From: a virus
IMG/VR virus record: IMGVR_UViG_3300023172_000190
Location: 1-24,384 of that record
DNA length: 24,384 bases
Strand: one strand, 5' to 3'
Below, piece by piece: positions 7,622 through 15,135 of this stretch. Each line of letters starts with the position of its first letter. Within the stretch, counting starts at the first letter, position 1. The notes below the pieces were generated by a model. It saw only the letters and a program-made list of their open reading frames with translations. It was not told the origin of the DNA and made no database searches. The position numbers and the translations under genes were made by a program.

Positions 7622-8920
7622 CTATTTATATGATTTTTTCATTAGTAACTCAATCTCTCTCCACTGAGTTGCAAGTTTATTAGAAGGAAATTTGGATACC
7701 CATGTCATCATATTACTGTATAATGATGATGCCTTCTTCTGTAATGCTTGAAATGAATCATCATTTTTGATCTCTATGAAGTCTTTACCAAAAACTCTTC
7801 GGAACATTTCTACATTCTTTTGTACTTTTTCGTGGTCTGATACAACCACTGCATCAGGTAATTTTCTTGCTCGTTCTGCATTTCTCTGTTTTGCAAACTC
7901 TAGTGATGTGTTTACATACACCATTTTGTATTCGTAACCAAGACCATCTAATAGTTTCTTGTAGTCTAATATCTTGCTTGCTTTTGCGGATGTGGTGTCG
8001 AAGATGAGACCAAGTCTACCTTGAATGTAACCATCTAAACCTTTTTTCATAGTTTCTTTTGCTTTACCACGAATGTTATCTCTGACATTTGCATCTAGTG
8101 TTCGTAAGTCTAACGATAGACCTGCTTTCTTTAGTCCCCTTTCAAATGCAACATCACTGTTAACTATTTTTAGTCCTAGTGTTTTTAGATTCAACTGTTT
8201 TACAACTGCAGATTTACCACTGCCTGGCCCACCCATTAGGAAAACTGCTTTGAAAGTTCCTGGATCGTATACGCCTTCTGTAATCAAGTCTTCTATCATG
8301 TAATCAGGTAGAGTATTCTCCATGATACCCATACCTTTACGAATGTCCTTGTAAAGTTTGTCCGCTATCTTTTTGCCTTGAGAAGGTACACCTTTTTTGA
8401 ATGATTCGAAATCACCTTTCTCTGCGTATTCTCTCATCTTAGATGCTGACATTCCTGAAACATCATCTGCATCTGGATCTCTTTCACCAGCAGATACTAC
8501 TTGTATATCTTCAAAATTATAAAAACCATGACGACCTTTTACTGAGTTATATTTTTTGATGATGGTGTCGAATTCTTTGACTCTATCAGAACCTACAACC
8601 ATACCTAGTCTTCTATAACCTTGATCATATAAGAACACTAAAATCTGAAATACTTGTCTTGCATCTACATCCATCACTTTGACTTTACGACCAAAGAACG
8701 CTTTGAGATACTTGATCTTATCTCTATGTGCTAATGGATTCTTCATCTTATCGTTTGAATGTGATGCAAATAAAATTGGATCACCACCAAATGATCTTGC
8801 GACACTGTTTAGTTTATCAACAAGTTTCTCATGTCCAATAGTTGGAGGGTTGAATCTACCAAATGTAAAGACTGCACTCTTTAGTTTCTGTTCTTTCAAA
8901 AAATCTTTTAAATTTTTCAT
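7622..8920 (-). CDS. Nucleotidyltransferase-kinase fusion (NadR-like layout)
   Basis: 432 residues, two catalytic domains. Residues 15-200 are a nucleotidylyltransferase of the HIGH superfamily: GRFNPPTIGH at 21-30 supplies the [HT]-x-G-H signature, and SGMSASKMR at 155-163 matches the family's second motif (ISGTxVR-like). Residues 223-400 are a P-loop kinase with Walker A GGPGSGKS at 230-237, Asp256 and an Arg-rich lid (QRNAERARK); zeta-toxin-like kinases are similar. NMN adenylyltransferase followed by ribosylnicotinamide kinase is the NadR order, so NAD salvage is one reading; another is nucleic-acid end modification with the adjacent ligase-like protein. The N-terminus MKNLKDFLKEQ resembles the T4 capsid targeting peptide. 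Its ATG overlaps the upstream stop (TAATG). Confidence 0.78.
   Translation of the reverse strand: MKNLKDFLKEQKLKSAVFTFGRFNPPTIGHEKLVDKLNSVARSFGGDPILFASHSNDKMKNPLAHRDKIKYLKAFFGRKVKVMDVDARQVFQILVFLYDQGYRRLGMVVGSDRVKEFDTIIKKYNSVKGRHGFYNFEDIQVVSAGERDPDADDVSGMSASKMREYAEKGDFESFKKGVPSQGKKIADKLYKDIRKGMGIMENTLPDYMIEDLITEGVYDPGTFKAVFLMGGPGSGKSAVVKQLNLKTLGLKIVNSDVAFERGLKKAGLSLDLRTLDANVRDNIRGKAKETMKKGLDGYIQGRLGLIFDTTSAKASKILDYKKLLDGLGYEYKMVYVNTSLEFAKQRNAERARKLPDAVVVSDHEKVQKNVEMFRRVFGKDFIEIKNDDSFQALQKKASSLYSNMMTWVSKFPSNKLATQWREIELLMKKSYK
7623..7630 (-). promoter_or_regulatory. T4-like late promoter
   Basis: A perfect TATAAATA on the minus strand, formed by the last codons and stop of the upstream gene (TCA TAT AAA TAG). 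Only GTACC separates it from the ATG at 7617, so a T4-spaced start site falls on the A of the ATG. Confidence 0.65.
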
Positions 8921-10125
8921 TACTTATCCCAATTCTTAGCTGCATTGAAGTTAGCTTGACTAAATTCCATTCTATCCACCAATTTTACGGCAGAACCTGT
9001 TCTATCGATAGCAACATAGCCCTCAGGATTTACAGTCTTCAATCCTGTATCTGTTGTTATAAAAGTTCCTATTGACTTTGCTCTGTTGAGGCCATCTATA
9101 ATTATTTGTTTTGCTATGACAATTAGTTCTTGGAATCTTGCCATGGCAGTTATCATTTTATTTATTGACCTCATTTCATTATATAATTGTTCACCTATTT
9201 CTCTTTTGATCTCTTTCGTTTTCTCTTGTTTGACAGCACCAACTACTTTGTCTCTCCAATAATTTTCAAAGTGTTTCATGTAATCATTGTAGTTAGGTTT
9301 ATATTTGCCTGCTCTGATCAGACTGTTGACATATGTTTTGTAAGTTGCACCAGCACCTTTCTTCATAATCTCATTTTGAATTTCGTTGAACTTATCTAGG
9401 TCTTTTCTTTTTATTTGATGAAATTGTTTTCCAACTTCTGATAGTACTTGTGTTAGTTTTACTGTATCTTTTGCTGTAAGTGTAGAATTACCACTAACAT
9501 CTTTATAAGTTGCATCATCCATCCAAACATCACGATTTGAACCTAGTTTAGATATGTTGGCACCAAACTGAGCAGACAGGTCTTCTATAGAACTTCCACT
9601 GTATGTAGTATGAAAAACTATACCAATTTTAGCAGATGCTATTTGTTTACCTAGTTCAGAATCCATATCTACAGCATATAGAATGGTGTTTGGTTGAAAT
9701 GTGATATAATTCTTACCATCTATCTTTTTTGTTTTTTTATCTGATTGTGTGAACATTAGATCACCTTGCATTATGGTGTTCCATGAAAGTTTAGATAGGT
9801 GTCTATATGCCTCTAAGAATTTGGTTTGAAGATCACCTTTGAGTTCAGGTGCATCTTTAATTTCTTGTTCAGATGTATAGTAGAGTGGAGTTTTATTGAA
9901 TAGAGATTTTTTTGCAACAAAAAATCTGTTGGTCATAGGTAACATGCCACATATTATGGCTGGAGCACCGTCCCATTTTACAGTCATATTGACAGATGAG
10001 TTGGAATTGCCTTTCATCATGTCTCTGAGACCTTGAAGAAAGTTTATTGCAGATCGACCACCATCGATACCGAAATTTAGAATTTCGTCTTCTAAGTGTT
10101 CTAAATGTGTGTTTTTAGCTGCCAT
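8920..10125 (-). CDS. Ligase-fold nucleotidyltransferase-like phage protein
   Basis: 401 residues, resembling a family widespread in T4-like phages that is annotated as unknown (I believe DUF6267). Motifs of the covalent nucleotidyltransferase (DNA/RNA ligase and capping enzyme) superfamily can be placed in order. They are motif I KWDG at 50-53 with Lys50 as the expected AMP acceptor; a motif Ia-like FFVAKKS near 68; motif III-like QGDLMF at 120-125; motif IV-like EGYVAID at 368-374; and motif V-like VKLVDR at 380-385. A helical insert (about 200-345) separates III and IV, much longer than in typical ligases. No OB domain follows. Cotranslated with the NadR-like gene through TAATG. The assignment is my inference from motifs. 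The start codon abuts a long hairpin. Confidence 0.68.
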   Translation of the reverse strand: MAAKNTHLEHLEDEILNFGIDGGRSAINFLQGLRDMMKGNSNSSVNMTVKWDGAPAIICGMLPMTNRFFVAKKSLFNKTPLYYTSEQEIKDAPELKGDLQTKFLEAYRHLSKLSWNTIMQGDLMFTQSDKKTKKIDGKNYITFQPNTILYAVDMDSELGKQIASAKIGIVFHTTYSGSSIEDLSAQFGANISKLGSNRDVWMDDATYKDVSGNSTLTAKDTVKLTQVLSEVGKQFHQIKRKDLDKFNEIQNEIMKKGAGATYKTYVNSLIRAGKYKPNYNDYMKHFENYWRDKVVGAVKQEKTKEIKREIGEQLYNEMRSINKMITAMARFQELIVIAKQIIIDGLNRAKSIGTFITTDTGLKTVNPEGYVAIDRTGSAVKLVDRMEFSQANFNAAKNWDK

Positions 10126-10166
10126 ATAGTAGTATTATAACACAAAAATGTGTGCAATACTACTAT
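10126..10166 (-). promoter_or_regulatory. Long hairpin flush with the ligase-like start codon
   Basis: A perfect 11-bp inverted repeat (10126-10136 with 10156-10166, ATAGTAGTATT/AATACTACTAT) encloses a second stem, ACACA/TGTGT (10140-10144 with 10149-10153), with an AAAA loop. On the minus-strand RNA the 3' arm ends directly before the ATG at 10125, and no Shine-Dalgarno exists. No T-run follows, so a translational or stability element is likelier than a terminator. Confidence 0.6.
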
Positions 10167-10171
10167 TTATG
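10164..10171 (-). promoter_or_regulatory. T4-like late promoter candidate
   Basis: CATAAATA on the minus strand (7 of 8 to TATAAATA). A T4-spaced start would place the RNA 5' end inside the first arm of the hairpin before the ligase-like gene, giving a transcript that opens with that structure. Confidence 0.45.
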
Positions 10172-10186
10172 CTATTTTATTTCTAA

Positions 10187-10549
10187 TTATTCTACAGGTG
10201 CTGTCCAAGTACCAGCTATCTTCGCTTCGTATTCAGTTTTTTTAGATTCTAAATCAGCTTTTGTAGTACTATTATTAGAAATGTTTTCGTTTAGATAAGT
10301 TAGTTGATTTTGAACAAAAGTTCTAGCTCTCTCATCTGTATCTTCACTCGTCACATAGTCGTCAATCCAGTTTGATCTAAAATCTGTTATAGAACAACTA
10401 TCAACAGCTGTTTGTAATTCGGCCATTGTCATAGTTGATGTATCAAATTGATTGAAAAAATCGTGTATAGCTTGTAGCGAAGTAGCTAAAGTGTCGCATA
10501 CTGCGATTCTAGGATTTAGTTCATCATCGATATAAGTTTGGTGTTCCAT
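10187..10549 (-). CDS. Hypothetical protein, possibly virion-associated
   Basis: 120 residues, acidic and helical, with Thr/Asn-rich stretches and an ending KIAGTWTAPVE. Two cysteines and a predicted helical pair (LATSLQAIHDFFNQF; TFVQNQLTYLNENI) suggest a small helical bundle, perhaps oligomeric. I do not recognise it. It has its own AATAAATA late-type element and a strong AGGAG Shine-Dalgarno before the ATG, unlike the leaderless-type neighbours. That fits abundant late expression and hence a structural role, as inference only. Confidence 0.65.
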   Translation of the reverse strand: MEHQTYIDDELNPRIAVCDTLATSLQAIHDFFNQFDTSTMTMAELQTAVDSCSITDFRSNWIDDYVTSEDTDERARTFVQNQLTYLNENISNNSTTKADLESKKTEYEAKIAGTWTAPVE

Positions 10550-10568
10550 TAGTTCTCCTGTTTACAGT

Positions 10569-10576
10569 TATTTATT
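10569..10576 (-). promoter_or_regulatory. T4-like late promoter candidate
   Basis: AATAAATA on the minus strand (7 of 8), followed by 19 bases containing AGGAG before the ATG at 10549. This spacing is that of a classical T4 late gene with a short leader. Confidence 0.5.
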
Positions 10577-10577
10577 T

Positions 10578-10751
10578 TTATGACTTCTGTAATGGTCTAG
10601 ATTGTAAAATTTTTTCAATCTTGTTTATTCTTTTTTGACACCTCTGTAATGATTTCTTATCATCTTTAGGAAGTGTACGAACTTCTCTCTTCAAAGCAAT
10701 CTTTTCAGAGATCAATTCTATAACATCATTATGTTTCAGTGACTTATCCAT
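10578..10751 (-). CDS. Small basic helical protein (57 aa)
   Basis: Read directly from the minus strand: ATG at 10751, TAA at 10578-10580, 57 residues. It is mostly a predicted helix rich in Lys and Glu (IELISEKIALKREVRTL, then LQRCQKRINKIEKIL), so it may be a short coiled coil or a nucleic-acid or protein-binding peptide. A CATAAATA late-type element ends ten bases before the ATG, and only a weak GGA lies in between. It fills an otherwise empty gap of about 220 bases between larger genes. No family recognised. Confidence 0.6.
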   Translation of the reverse strand: MDKSLKHNDVIELISEKIALKREVRTLPKDDKKSLQRCQKRINKIEKILQSRPLQKS

Positions 10752-10761
10752 ACTAATCCAC

Positions 10762-10769
10762 TATTTATG
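10762..10769 (-). promoter_or_regulatory. T4-like late promoter candidate
   Basis: CATAAATA on the minus strand, just after the stop of the DruA-like gene and ten bases before the ATG of the 57-residue gene. Confidence 0.45.
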
Positions 10770-12047
10770 CTATCTACCAACCTCACCTAGATATTTTTCT
10801 TTAGTTTCTTCCCAAGATAGGAAACATATATCATCATAAAATAAGGTTTCTGTTAGATTGGCTCTACCATTATTCACCAGATTTGTAATTCTTTTTCTAG
10901 CATATTTTGTTTTCCACAACTCTGTCAAAGCTTTTGTAGATGTATCAATGCTTTTTACTAGGTCTTTTTCTTCTATTTCGCCTCTAAGGAATTCTCGTGT
11001 ATTATCATATAAAGGTGCATAATAGATACCTCGTTGGTGATCACTACGAATGATATCTTTAGGTATATCTAACTTAGAGTATATGAAATGTCTCATTCTA
11101 TTTCTATGATCTCTTTTTAGGGTTTGACCATTCTCTCGTTTAGCAACATATAAAAGAAAGTATCTATCGTTGTAATGTTTCTCAGCGTACTTCAACATTT
11201 CTTTTTCTGTATCTTTGGTCAATTCGTATGACAATGAACCTGAACTAAAGCCCATTTTTTTCCAATGAGTAAGTCTATCATATTGTGATAATCCACCTGT
11301 TTTAGATTTACCATATAATGATGTGGTGGTTACAGAAACCAAAACATCACCATAGTTTTCTTTCCATTGTTTTTGAATATCATCGGACAAACACAATAAA
11401 GCCAACAATTTGCCACCTGTATAATTGAATCCTAAAGGCTGAAGAGGCACAATAGTTGAACCAATACAAGAATTGTTTAGTTTACCACTGTTAGTTTTGT
11501 ATTCTCTCTCCCAACCAATATAATCGTCTCTTGGTGTTAGATCAATAAAATCTCCTGTAATACAGATAACTCCTAGATATTTACCAGTTCCTTTGTCTCT
11601 TACTAGATAATGTAGATTACGACCTATATTAGAAGAATTTTTCATAGTAGAGGTAAATGTCCTAACACAATTCCATTTTTCAGTTAGTGTACCTGCTGAG
11701 TTATTGTCTTTCAAACTATCTGTATAAATCAGTTCAGGTTCAAGTGCTTCGAAATCCATAGGATCTTCTGGAAACCAAATGTTTGCTTTAGATTCATTGA
11801 TAAGTTTTAGATGATTTTCATTTACAAACTGTTTCTCTTCACCGAACAATGTGCCTATGTTCTGAGTTGGATACTTCATATGTATTTCCAACCACTTTTG
11901 ATAGAGAGTGTATTCTTCTACTCCCATTTTTGAGACAAAAGATAGGTCTTCTATGATTCGATCACGAAGCTCTTCTTTGGGTAAAACATCCTTCTCTACA
12001 TAATTTGCTTGATATTCATCAAATTGTTTTTTTACAAATGGTTCCAT
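10770..12047 (-). CDS. DruA-like (DUF4338) protein, copy 1
   Basis: 425 residues. The central region follows the Druantia DruA/DUF4338 pattern: LGVICITGDF (159-168), RDDYIGW (173-179), then IVPLQPLGFNYTGGKLLALL (199-218), KQWKENYG, TTTSLYGKS (240-248) and SQYDRL...MGFSSGS. Canonical relatives have R-D-x-x-I-G-W, then an IlPwV..p.LAS stretch and a TFVD...Y.AanW..lG segment in the same order. The N-terminal 120 residues and basic C-terminal half are specific to this protein. The family includes the DruA subunit of an antiphage system and transposon-associated proteins; its biochemistry is unsettled. A second, divergent copy lies at 20027-21157. It follows the gp41 helicase with only a two-base gap. 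Function in the phage unknown. Confidence 0.72.
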   Translation of the reverse strand: MEPFVKKQFDEYQANYVEKDVLPKEELRDRIIEDLSFVSKMGVEEYTLYQKWLEIHMKYPTQNIGTLFGEEKQFVNENHLKLINESKANIWFPEDPMDFEALEPELIYTDSLKDNNSAGTLTEKWNCVRTFTSTMKNSSNIGRNLHYLVRDKGTGKYLGVICITGDFIDLTPRDDYIGWEREYKTNSGKLNNSCIGSTIVPLQPLGFNYTGGKLLALLCLSDDIQKQWKENYGDVLVSVTTTSLYGKSKTGGLSQYDRLTHWKKMGFSSGSLSYELTKDTEKEMLKYAEKHYNDRYFLLYVAKRENGQTLKRDHRNRMRHFIYSKLDIPKDIIRSDHQRGIYYAPLYDNTREFLRGEIEEKDLVKSIDTSTKALTELWKTKYARKRITNLVNNGRANLTETLFYDDICFLSWEETKEKYLGEVGR

Positions 12048-12049
12048 AA

Positions 12050-13435
12050 TTATACCTTGAAGTCACTAAATTTTTCACTGCCTCTATTTCTATCAAAGAC
12101 AGGAACATCATCATTGATAGCACTGTCAATAAGTTCTTCTTGTGCTTCTTGTTCACAGTCATAGAACTTCATACGACTTCTATCAACACCAATTACAAAT
12201 CTTTTGAAGATGGTCGGATCGTTATAACGATTCTTCAACTGTTTGACCACCATTTGATCTAGTTCTTCTAGTTCATCACTAGTGATCAATGCAAACATCA
12301 AGTCAGCAGTTGCAGGTAAACCAAAAGATTCAGATGTATCTTCTAATCCAATATCTGTTGAACCAAATCCACTTCTTGTAGTCTGAGTTGCAGATACTAA
12401 TGGCACATCAAACTCTACTGCAAGACCTCTAAGTTCTTCTGCAATACTCTTCACTAGAGTGTAAGAGTTTGCACCAGCACCAGGTCTGATTCTATGTGAT
12501 GCACAAATGTTTAGATAGTCAACAAAGATAATATCAGGTCTGAAATCTTTCTTTAGTGATAACTCTTGTAGTAGATGTCTGAAATGACCAACATGAGCAG
12601 CTGCCGTTGGATATTCTTTGATGATAAGTTTGCCTTTTGTTTTCTCTTTGAGTTTATCAATCTTCTTAGAATATATCTTTTTGTTTATATCAGGCAGTTC
12701 TTTGATAGGAATGTTTAGAATGTTTGCATCTATTCTTTCTGCAATTCTTTCTTCAGCCATTTCCATGGTGATGTAAAGAACATTCTTATTCATCATCAAA
12801 GCTGAACTTGCTACATGACACATGAACAATGATTTACCAACACCAGTACCTGCAAGTACAATGTTGAGTGTCTTATTTGGTAGACCACCTTTGGTAATCT
12901 TATTGAAGTATTCTAAGTCAAATGGAATCTTCTCTTCTTCATGTGTATAGAAATCATGTCTAGCATCAGCATCTTCTAAGACATCATGGCCAATGTGTGT
13001 ATCAAATGATACTGATAGAGCACCTTTCAAGAGCTCGGGTATTTCACCTGTTGATCTCTGAGATTTCTTATCGATAACCTCAATAGAATCCATGACAGCG
13101 ATATAGATAGCACGATCTTTACACCATTGTTCAGTCTGTTCGACCAACCAATCTTGTGGTGTGTCTTCTTGCTTTCTAAATTTCTCAACAGTGGTTTTAG
13201 ACAATTTGAGTACATTATCCGTCAAAGAGGAATTGTTCTCAAGGTTTATGAGAAGTGCTTCTACTGTTGGTGGTTTTTTATATTTGTCAAAGTATGCTTG
13301 TACTTCTTCAAATACACTTCGCTCATCACTCTCGGTGAAATACTCCGATTTGAGATAAGGTGTTACTTTTCTACAAAAAGTATCACTCTGAATCAGATTC
13401 CTGAGTATCGTCTGTTCTAGTCTCACTTGATCCAT
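12050..13435 (-). CDS. 41: Replicative DNA helicase, T4 gp41 / DnaB type
   Basis: 461 residues, close to the 475 of T4 gp41. This is the hexameric 5'-3' helicase of the replisome, which pairs with the primase. The N-terminal helical domain ([12 protein letters not shown]...EYFTESDER) matches the DnaB-like lobe. The RecA-like motor follows: Walker A AGTGVGKS at 195-202, Walker [10 protein letters not shown], then [13 protein letters not shown] and DLMFALI near the DnaB motif 4 region. Acidic C-terminus. It lies directly after uvsX and its first 53 bases overlap the uvsX 3' end in another frame. This order (uvsX before 41) is that of T4, but the T4 gene 40 between them is absent. Confidence 0.93.
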   Translation of the reverse strand: MDQVRLEQTILRNLIQSDTFCRKVTPYLKSEYFTESDERSVFEEVQAYFDKYKKPPTVEALLINLENNSSLTDNVLKLSKTTVEKFRKQEDTPQDWLVEQTEQWCKDRAIYIAVMDSIEVIDKKSQRSTGEIPELLKGALSVSFDTHIGHDVLEDADARHDFYTHEEEKIPFDLEYFNKITKGGLPNKTLNIVLAGTGVGKSLFMCHVASSALMMNKNVLYITMEMAEERIAERIDANILNIPIKELPDINKKIYSKKIDKLKEKTKGKLIIKEYPTAAAHVGHFRHLLQELSLKKDFRPDIIFVDYLNICASHRIRPGAGANSYTLVKSIAEELRGLAVEFDVPLVSATQTTRSGFGSTDIGLEDTSESFGLPATADLMFALITSDELEELDQMVVKQLKNRYNDPTIFKRFVIGVDRSRMKFYDCEQEAQEELIDSAINDDVPVFDRNRGSEKFSDFKV

Positions 13436-14438
13436 ATTTAAAATATCCTTTTACTACTTCTTCTAATTGTTCCATTACATCATCTGTAAAGAACTTTTCG
13501 GGATTGTTATTGATAGTTTTTGCAAACTCTGTTTTGCCATTAGGCAATTCAACCCTTGTTGATGATTTTTTGAAAACACCACTTGCAAGTGCAAGATCAA
13601 GTAGACCATAATATCTGTCTAAACCTTTATCGTATGATAGTCTTACATCTACGACTCTGTTTTCTACAGTCAATCTACTCTTTGCATTCTTACAATGAAT
13701 AATGTTGCCTATGACTTCTGTTCCTTCTTTCTCTTTCTTTTTAGAAAGATATACAATAGATGAAGCGGCGTATTTCAATCCTGAACCACCACCCATTTCT
13801 TTTTGTGGGAACATTGAACCAATTACATCATATGTATGATTGGTTACAACCATTGGCACTTTTGCACGACCAAGTTTTAGAGTCAATACTCTGAATGCAC
13901 CTTTGACAACTTGTGCTCTCGTCATATCTCTTGTTTCTTTGCCGTCTGCTGTGTCTTCAATCTCTTTAGTAGTTGATAACATACCAAGTGAATCTAAAAC
14001 AAACATCATTGGAGGCCTCTTGTCTTCAGGAGTCTCCAGATACTTGTCTAAGATATTGATTGATTGAGTTCTGAATTCTTGTACAGTCACAACAGGAACA
14101 ATAACAAAGCGAGAAGAATCAACTCCTCTTTCTTCGATCATTTCTTTTGTGATTGCAGATTCAGACTCAAAGTAAATTACAGCTGCATCTGGATTGTCTG
14201 CTAGAAACTGTTTACATATTCCTAATGCAAAGAATGTTTTACCAGTTGCAGATTCACCTGCGATTGCTGTAATCTTGTTTGAAGGAAGTCCACCGTGTAG
14301 TGAACCAGATAATAATGCATTGAAGATGTACGATCCTGTATCAACAAAGGAGTCGACATCACCAGCTGCAACACCATCAGCAACGATACTAGCGTATTCG
14401 TTACCACTGGATTTTACTAAGTCTTTAATAAATGACAT
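13383..14438 (-). CDS. uvsX: UvsX recombinase (RecA family)
   Basis: 351 residues from ATG 14438. It is the phage strand-exchange protein for recombination-dependent replication and repair. Walker A GESATGKT (61-68), Walker [10 protein letters not shown], a VTNHTYD segment and [11 protein letters not shown] are the RecA/UvsX nucleotide-binding and DNA-loop features, and the acidic C-terminal tail ([13 protein letters not shown]) is typical of UvsX. A GTG two codons upstream (14444) is open, but AGAGG is correctly spaced for the ATG at 14438 (five bases), so I use that. A perfect TATAAATA lies 36 bases upstream. Its end overlaps gp41 by 53 bases. Confidence 0.93.
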   Translation of the reverse strand: MSFIKDLVKSSGNEYASIVADGVAAGDVDSFVDTGSYIFNALLSGSLHGGLPSNKITAIAGESATGKTFFALGICKQFLADNPDAAVIYFESESAITKEMIEERGVDSSRFVIVPVVTVQEFRTQSINILDKYLETPEDKRPPMMFVLDSLGMLSTTKEIEDTADGKETRDMTRAQVVKGAFRVLTLKLGRAKVPMVVTNHTYDVIGSMFPQKEMGGGSGLKYAASSIVYLSKKKEKEGTEVIGNIIHCKNAKSRLTVENRVVDVRLSYDKGLDRYYGLLDLALASGVFKKSSTRVELPNGKTEFAKTINNNPEKFFTDDVMEQLEEVVKGYFKYGSSETRTDDTQESDSE

Positions 14439-14474
14439 ATGCACCTCTCATAATGTATATGATTCATTATAAGT

Positions 14475-14482
14475 TATTTATA
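14475..14482 (-). promoter_or_regulatory. T4-like late promoter before uvsX
   Basis: A perfect TATAAATA on the minus strand. Between it and the uvsX Shine-Dalgarno lies an inverted repeat, ATAATG/CATTAT (14450-14455 with 14465-14470), which would form at or near the RNA 5' end. In T4 the recombinase is mainly an early/middle gene, so a late element here suggests extra or different timing. Confidence 0.6.
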
Positions 14483-14502
14483 AGGATATGTAAAGGGGTT
14501 TT

Positions 14503-14655
14503 TTACTTCTTTTTGTGACCATTCTTCAATGGTTCTTCATAGCGAGTATGTTCTTCCATCATGGCTTTGATAGAACTGATTTGTGTTTCAATAACCAATA
14601 GAATTGCAAAGATTATACTGAATAATAATATAAAAACACAATCTAAGAGAGTCAT
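14503..14655 (-). CDS. Small single-pass membrane protein (50 aa)
   Basis: Read from the minus strand: ATG 14655, TAA 14503-14505. The N-terminal stretch LLDCVFILLFSIIFAILLVI (3-22) is a clear transmembrane helix, followed by a charged tail that ends GHKKK. The ATG overlaps the stop of the thermonuclease gene (ATGA), so it is translationally coupled to it. The size and shape resemble small phage membrane proteins such as inner-membrane effectors or spanin-like peptides. No homolog is recognised. It fills the gap between the thermonuclease and the uvsX leader. Confidence 0.65.
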   Translation of the reverse strand: MTLLDCVFILLFSIIFAILLVIETQISSIKAMMEEHTRYEEPLKNGHKKK

Positions 14656-15095
14656 ACTAAACCTTGTTCAATCAGAAACTTTCTGTTCTCCATGTGTTGT
14701 TGTTGTACTAACGCTTTATTCTCACCAGTGTATTCTACTGCATGGTGATCTTTGATCATTTGTGCATTGACACAAAACTTAGACTCATGTTCAAATACAG
14801 GATGGCCCTCATTCTCTACAGAATGAACCCATATCTCACCTAGTATTCTTCCGAACTTACCTTTGTCGTGTGAAATGAGAGAGACTTTACCTCTAGATAA
14901 AAGGTCTTTAAGATGTTTCTTGGATGCCTTACCGAACTTCTTCTCTTCTAAATCTCTTGTGCGAGATTCAGGAGTATCGATACCCATAAGTCTGACCCTT
15001 TGTTTTTTGTAGGTCATTCCGAATCCAAGGTCAATGTCGACATCGATTGTGTCACCATCAACCACTTTTGTTACTAATACATTATATTCATACAT
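14652..15095 (-). CDS. Thermonuclease-like (SNase) endonuclease
   Basis: 147 residues. Calcium-dependent staphylococcal-nuclease fold: VVDGDTIDVD (11-20), RLMGIDTPES with Arg35, Asp40 and Glu43, and GKFGRILG with Arg83. These match the catalytic Arg35-Glu43-Arg87 layout of the family. The C-terminal KALVQQQHMENRKFLIEQGL helix resembles other phage SNases. No signal peptide, so it probably acts inside the cell, for example on host DNA. The start lies five bases after a perfect TATAAATA and has no Shine-Dalgarno. An intrinsic terminator of the upstream operon precedes that promoter. Confidence 0.9.
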   Translation of the reverse strand: MYEYNVLVTKVVDGDTIDVDIDLGFGMTYKKQRVRLMGIDTPESRTRDLEEKKFGKASKKHLKDLLSRGKVSLISHDKGKFGRILGEIWVHSVENEGHPVFEHESKFCVNAQMIKDHHAVEYTGENKALVQQQHMENRKFLIEQGLV

Positions 15096-15100
15096 AGTTT

Positions 15101-15108
15101 TATTTATA
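15101..15108 (-). promoter_or_regulatory. T4-like late promoter for thermonuclease
   Basis: A perfect TATAAATA on the minus strand, directly after the T-run of a terminator and five bases (AAACT) before the ATG. A T4-spaced initiation point is the A of the start codon. Confidence 0.65.
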
Positions 15109-15135
15109 AAAAAGGGGAACTATCAGTTCCCCTTT
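15105..15135 (-). terminator. Rho-independent terminator
   Basis: A 10-bp perfect stem, AAAGGGGAAC/GTTCCCCTTT (15111-15120 with 15126-15135), with loop TGATA, is followed on the minus strand by TTT continuing the T-run and then TATAAATA. It closes the operon that ends with the lipoprotein. Its loop includes the TGA that would end a -1 frameshift product (15123-15125). Confidence 0.9.

Noticed and set aside
14439-14444. GTG start for UvsX two codons upstream
   Set aside because: The ATG at 14438 has AGAGG five bases upstream; the GTG lies inside or next to that Shine-Dalgarno.
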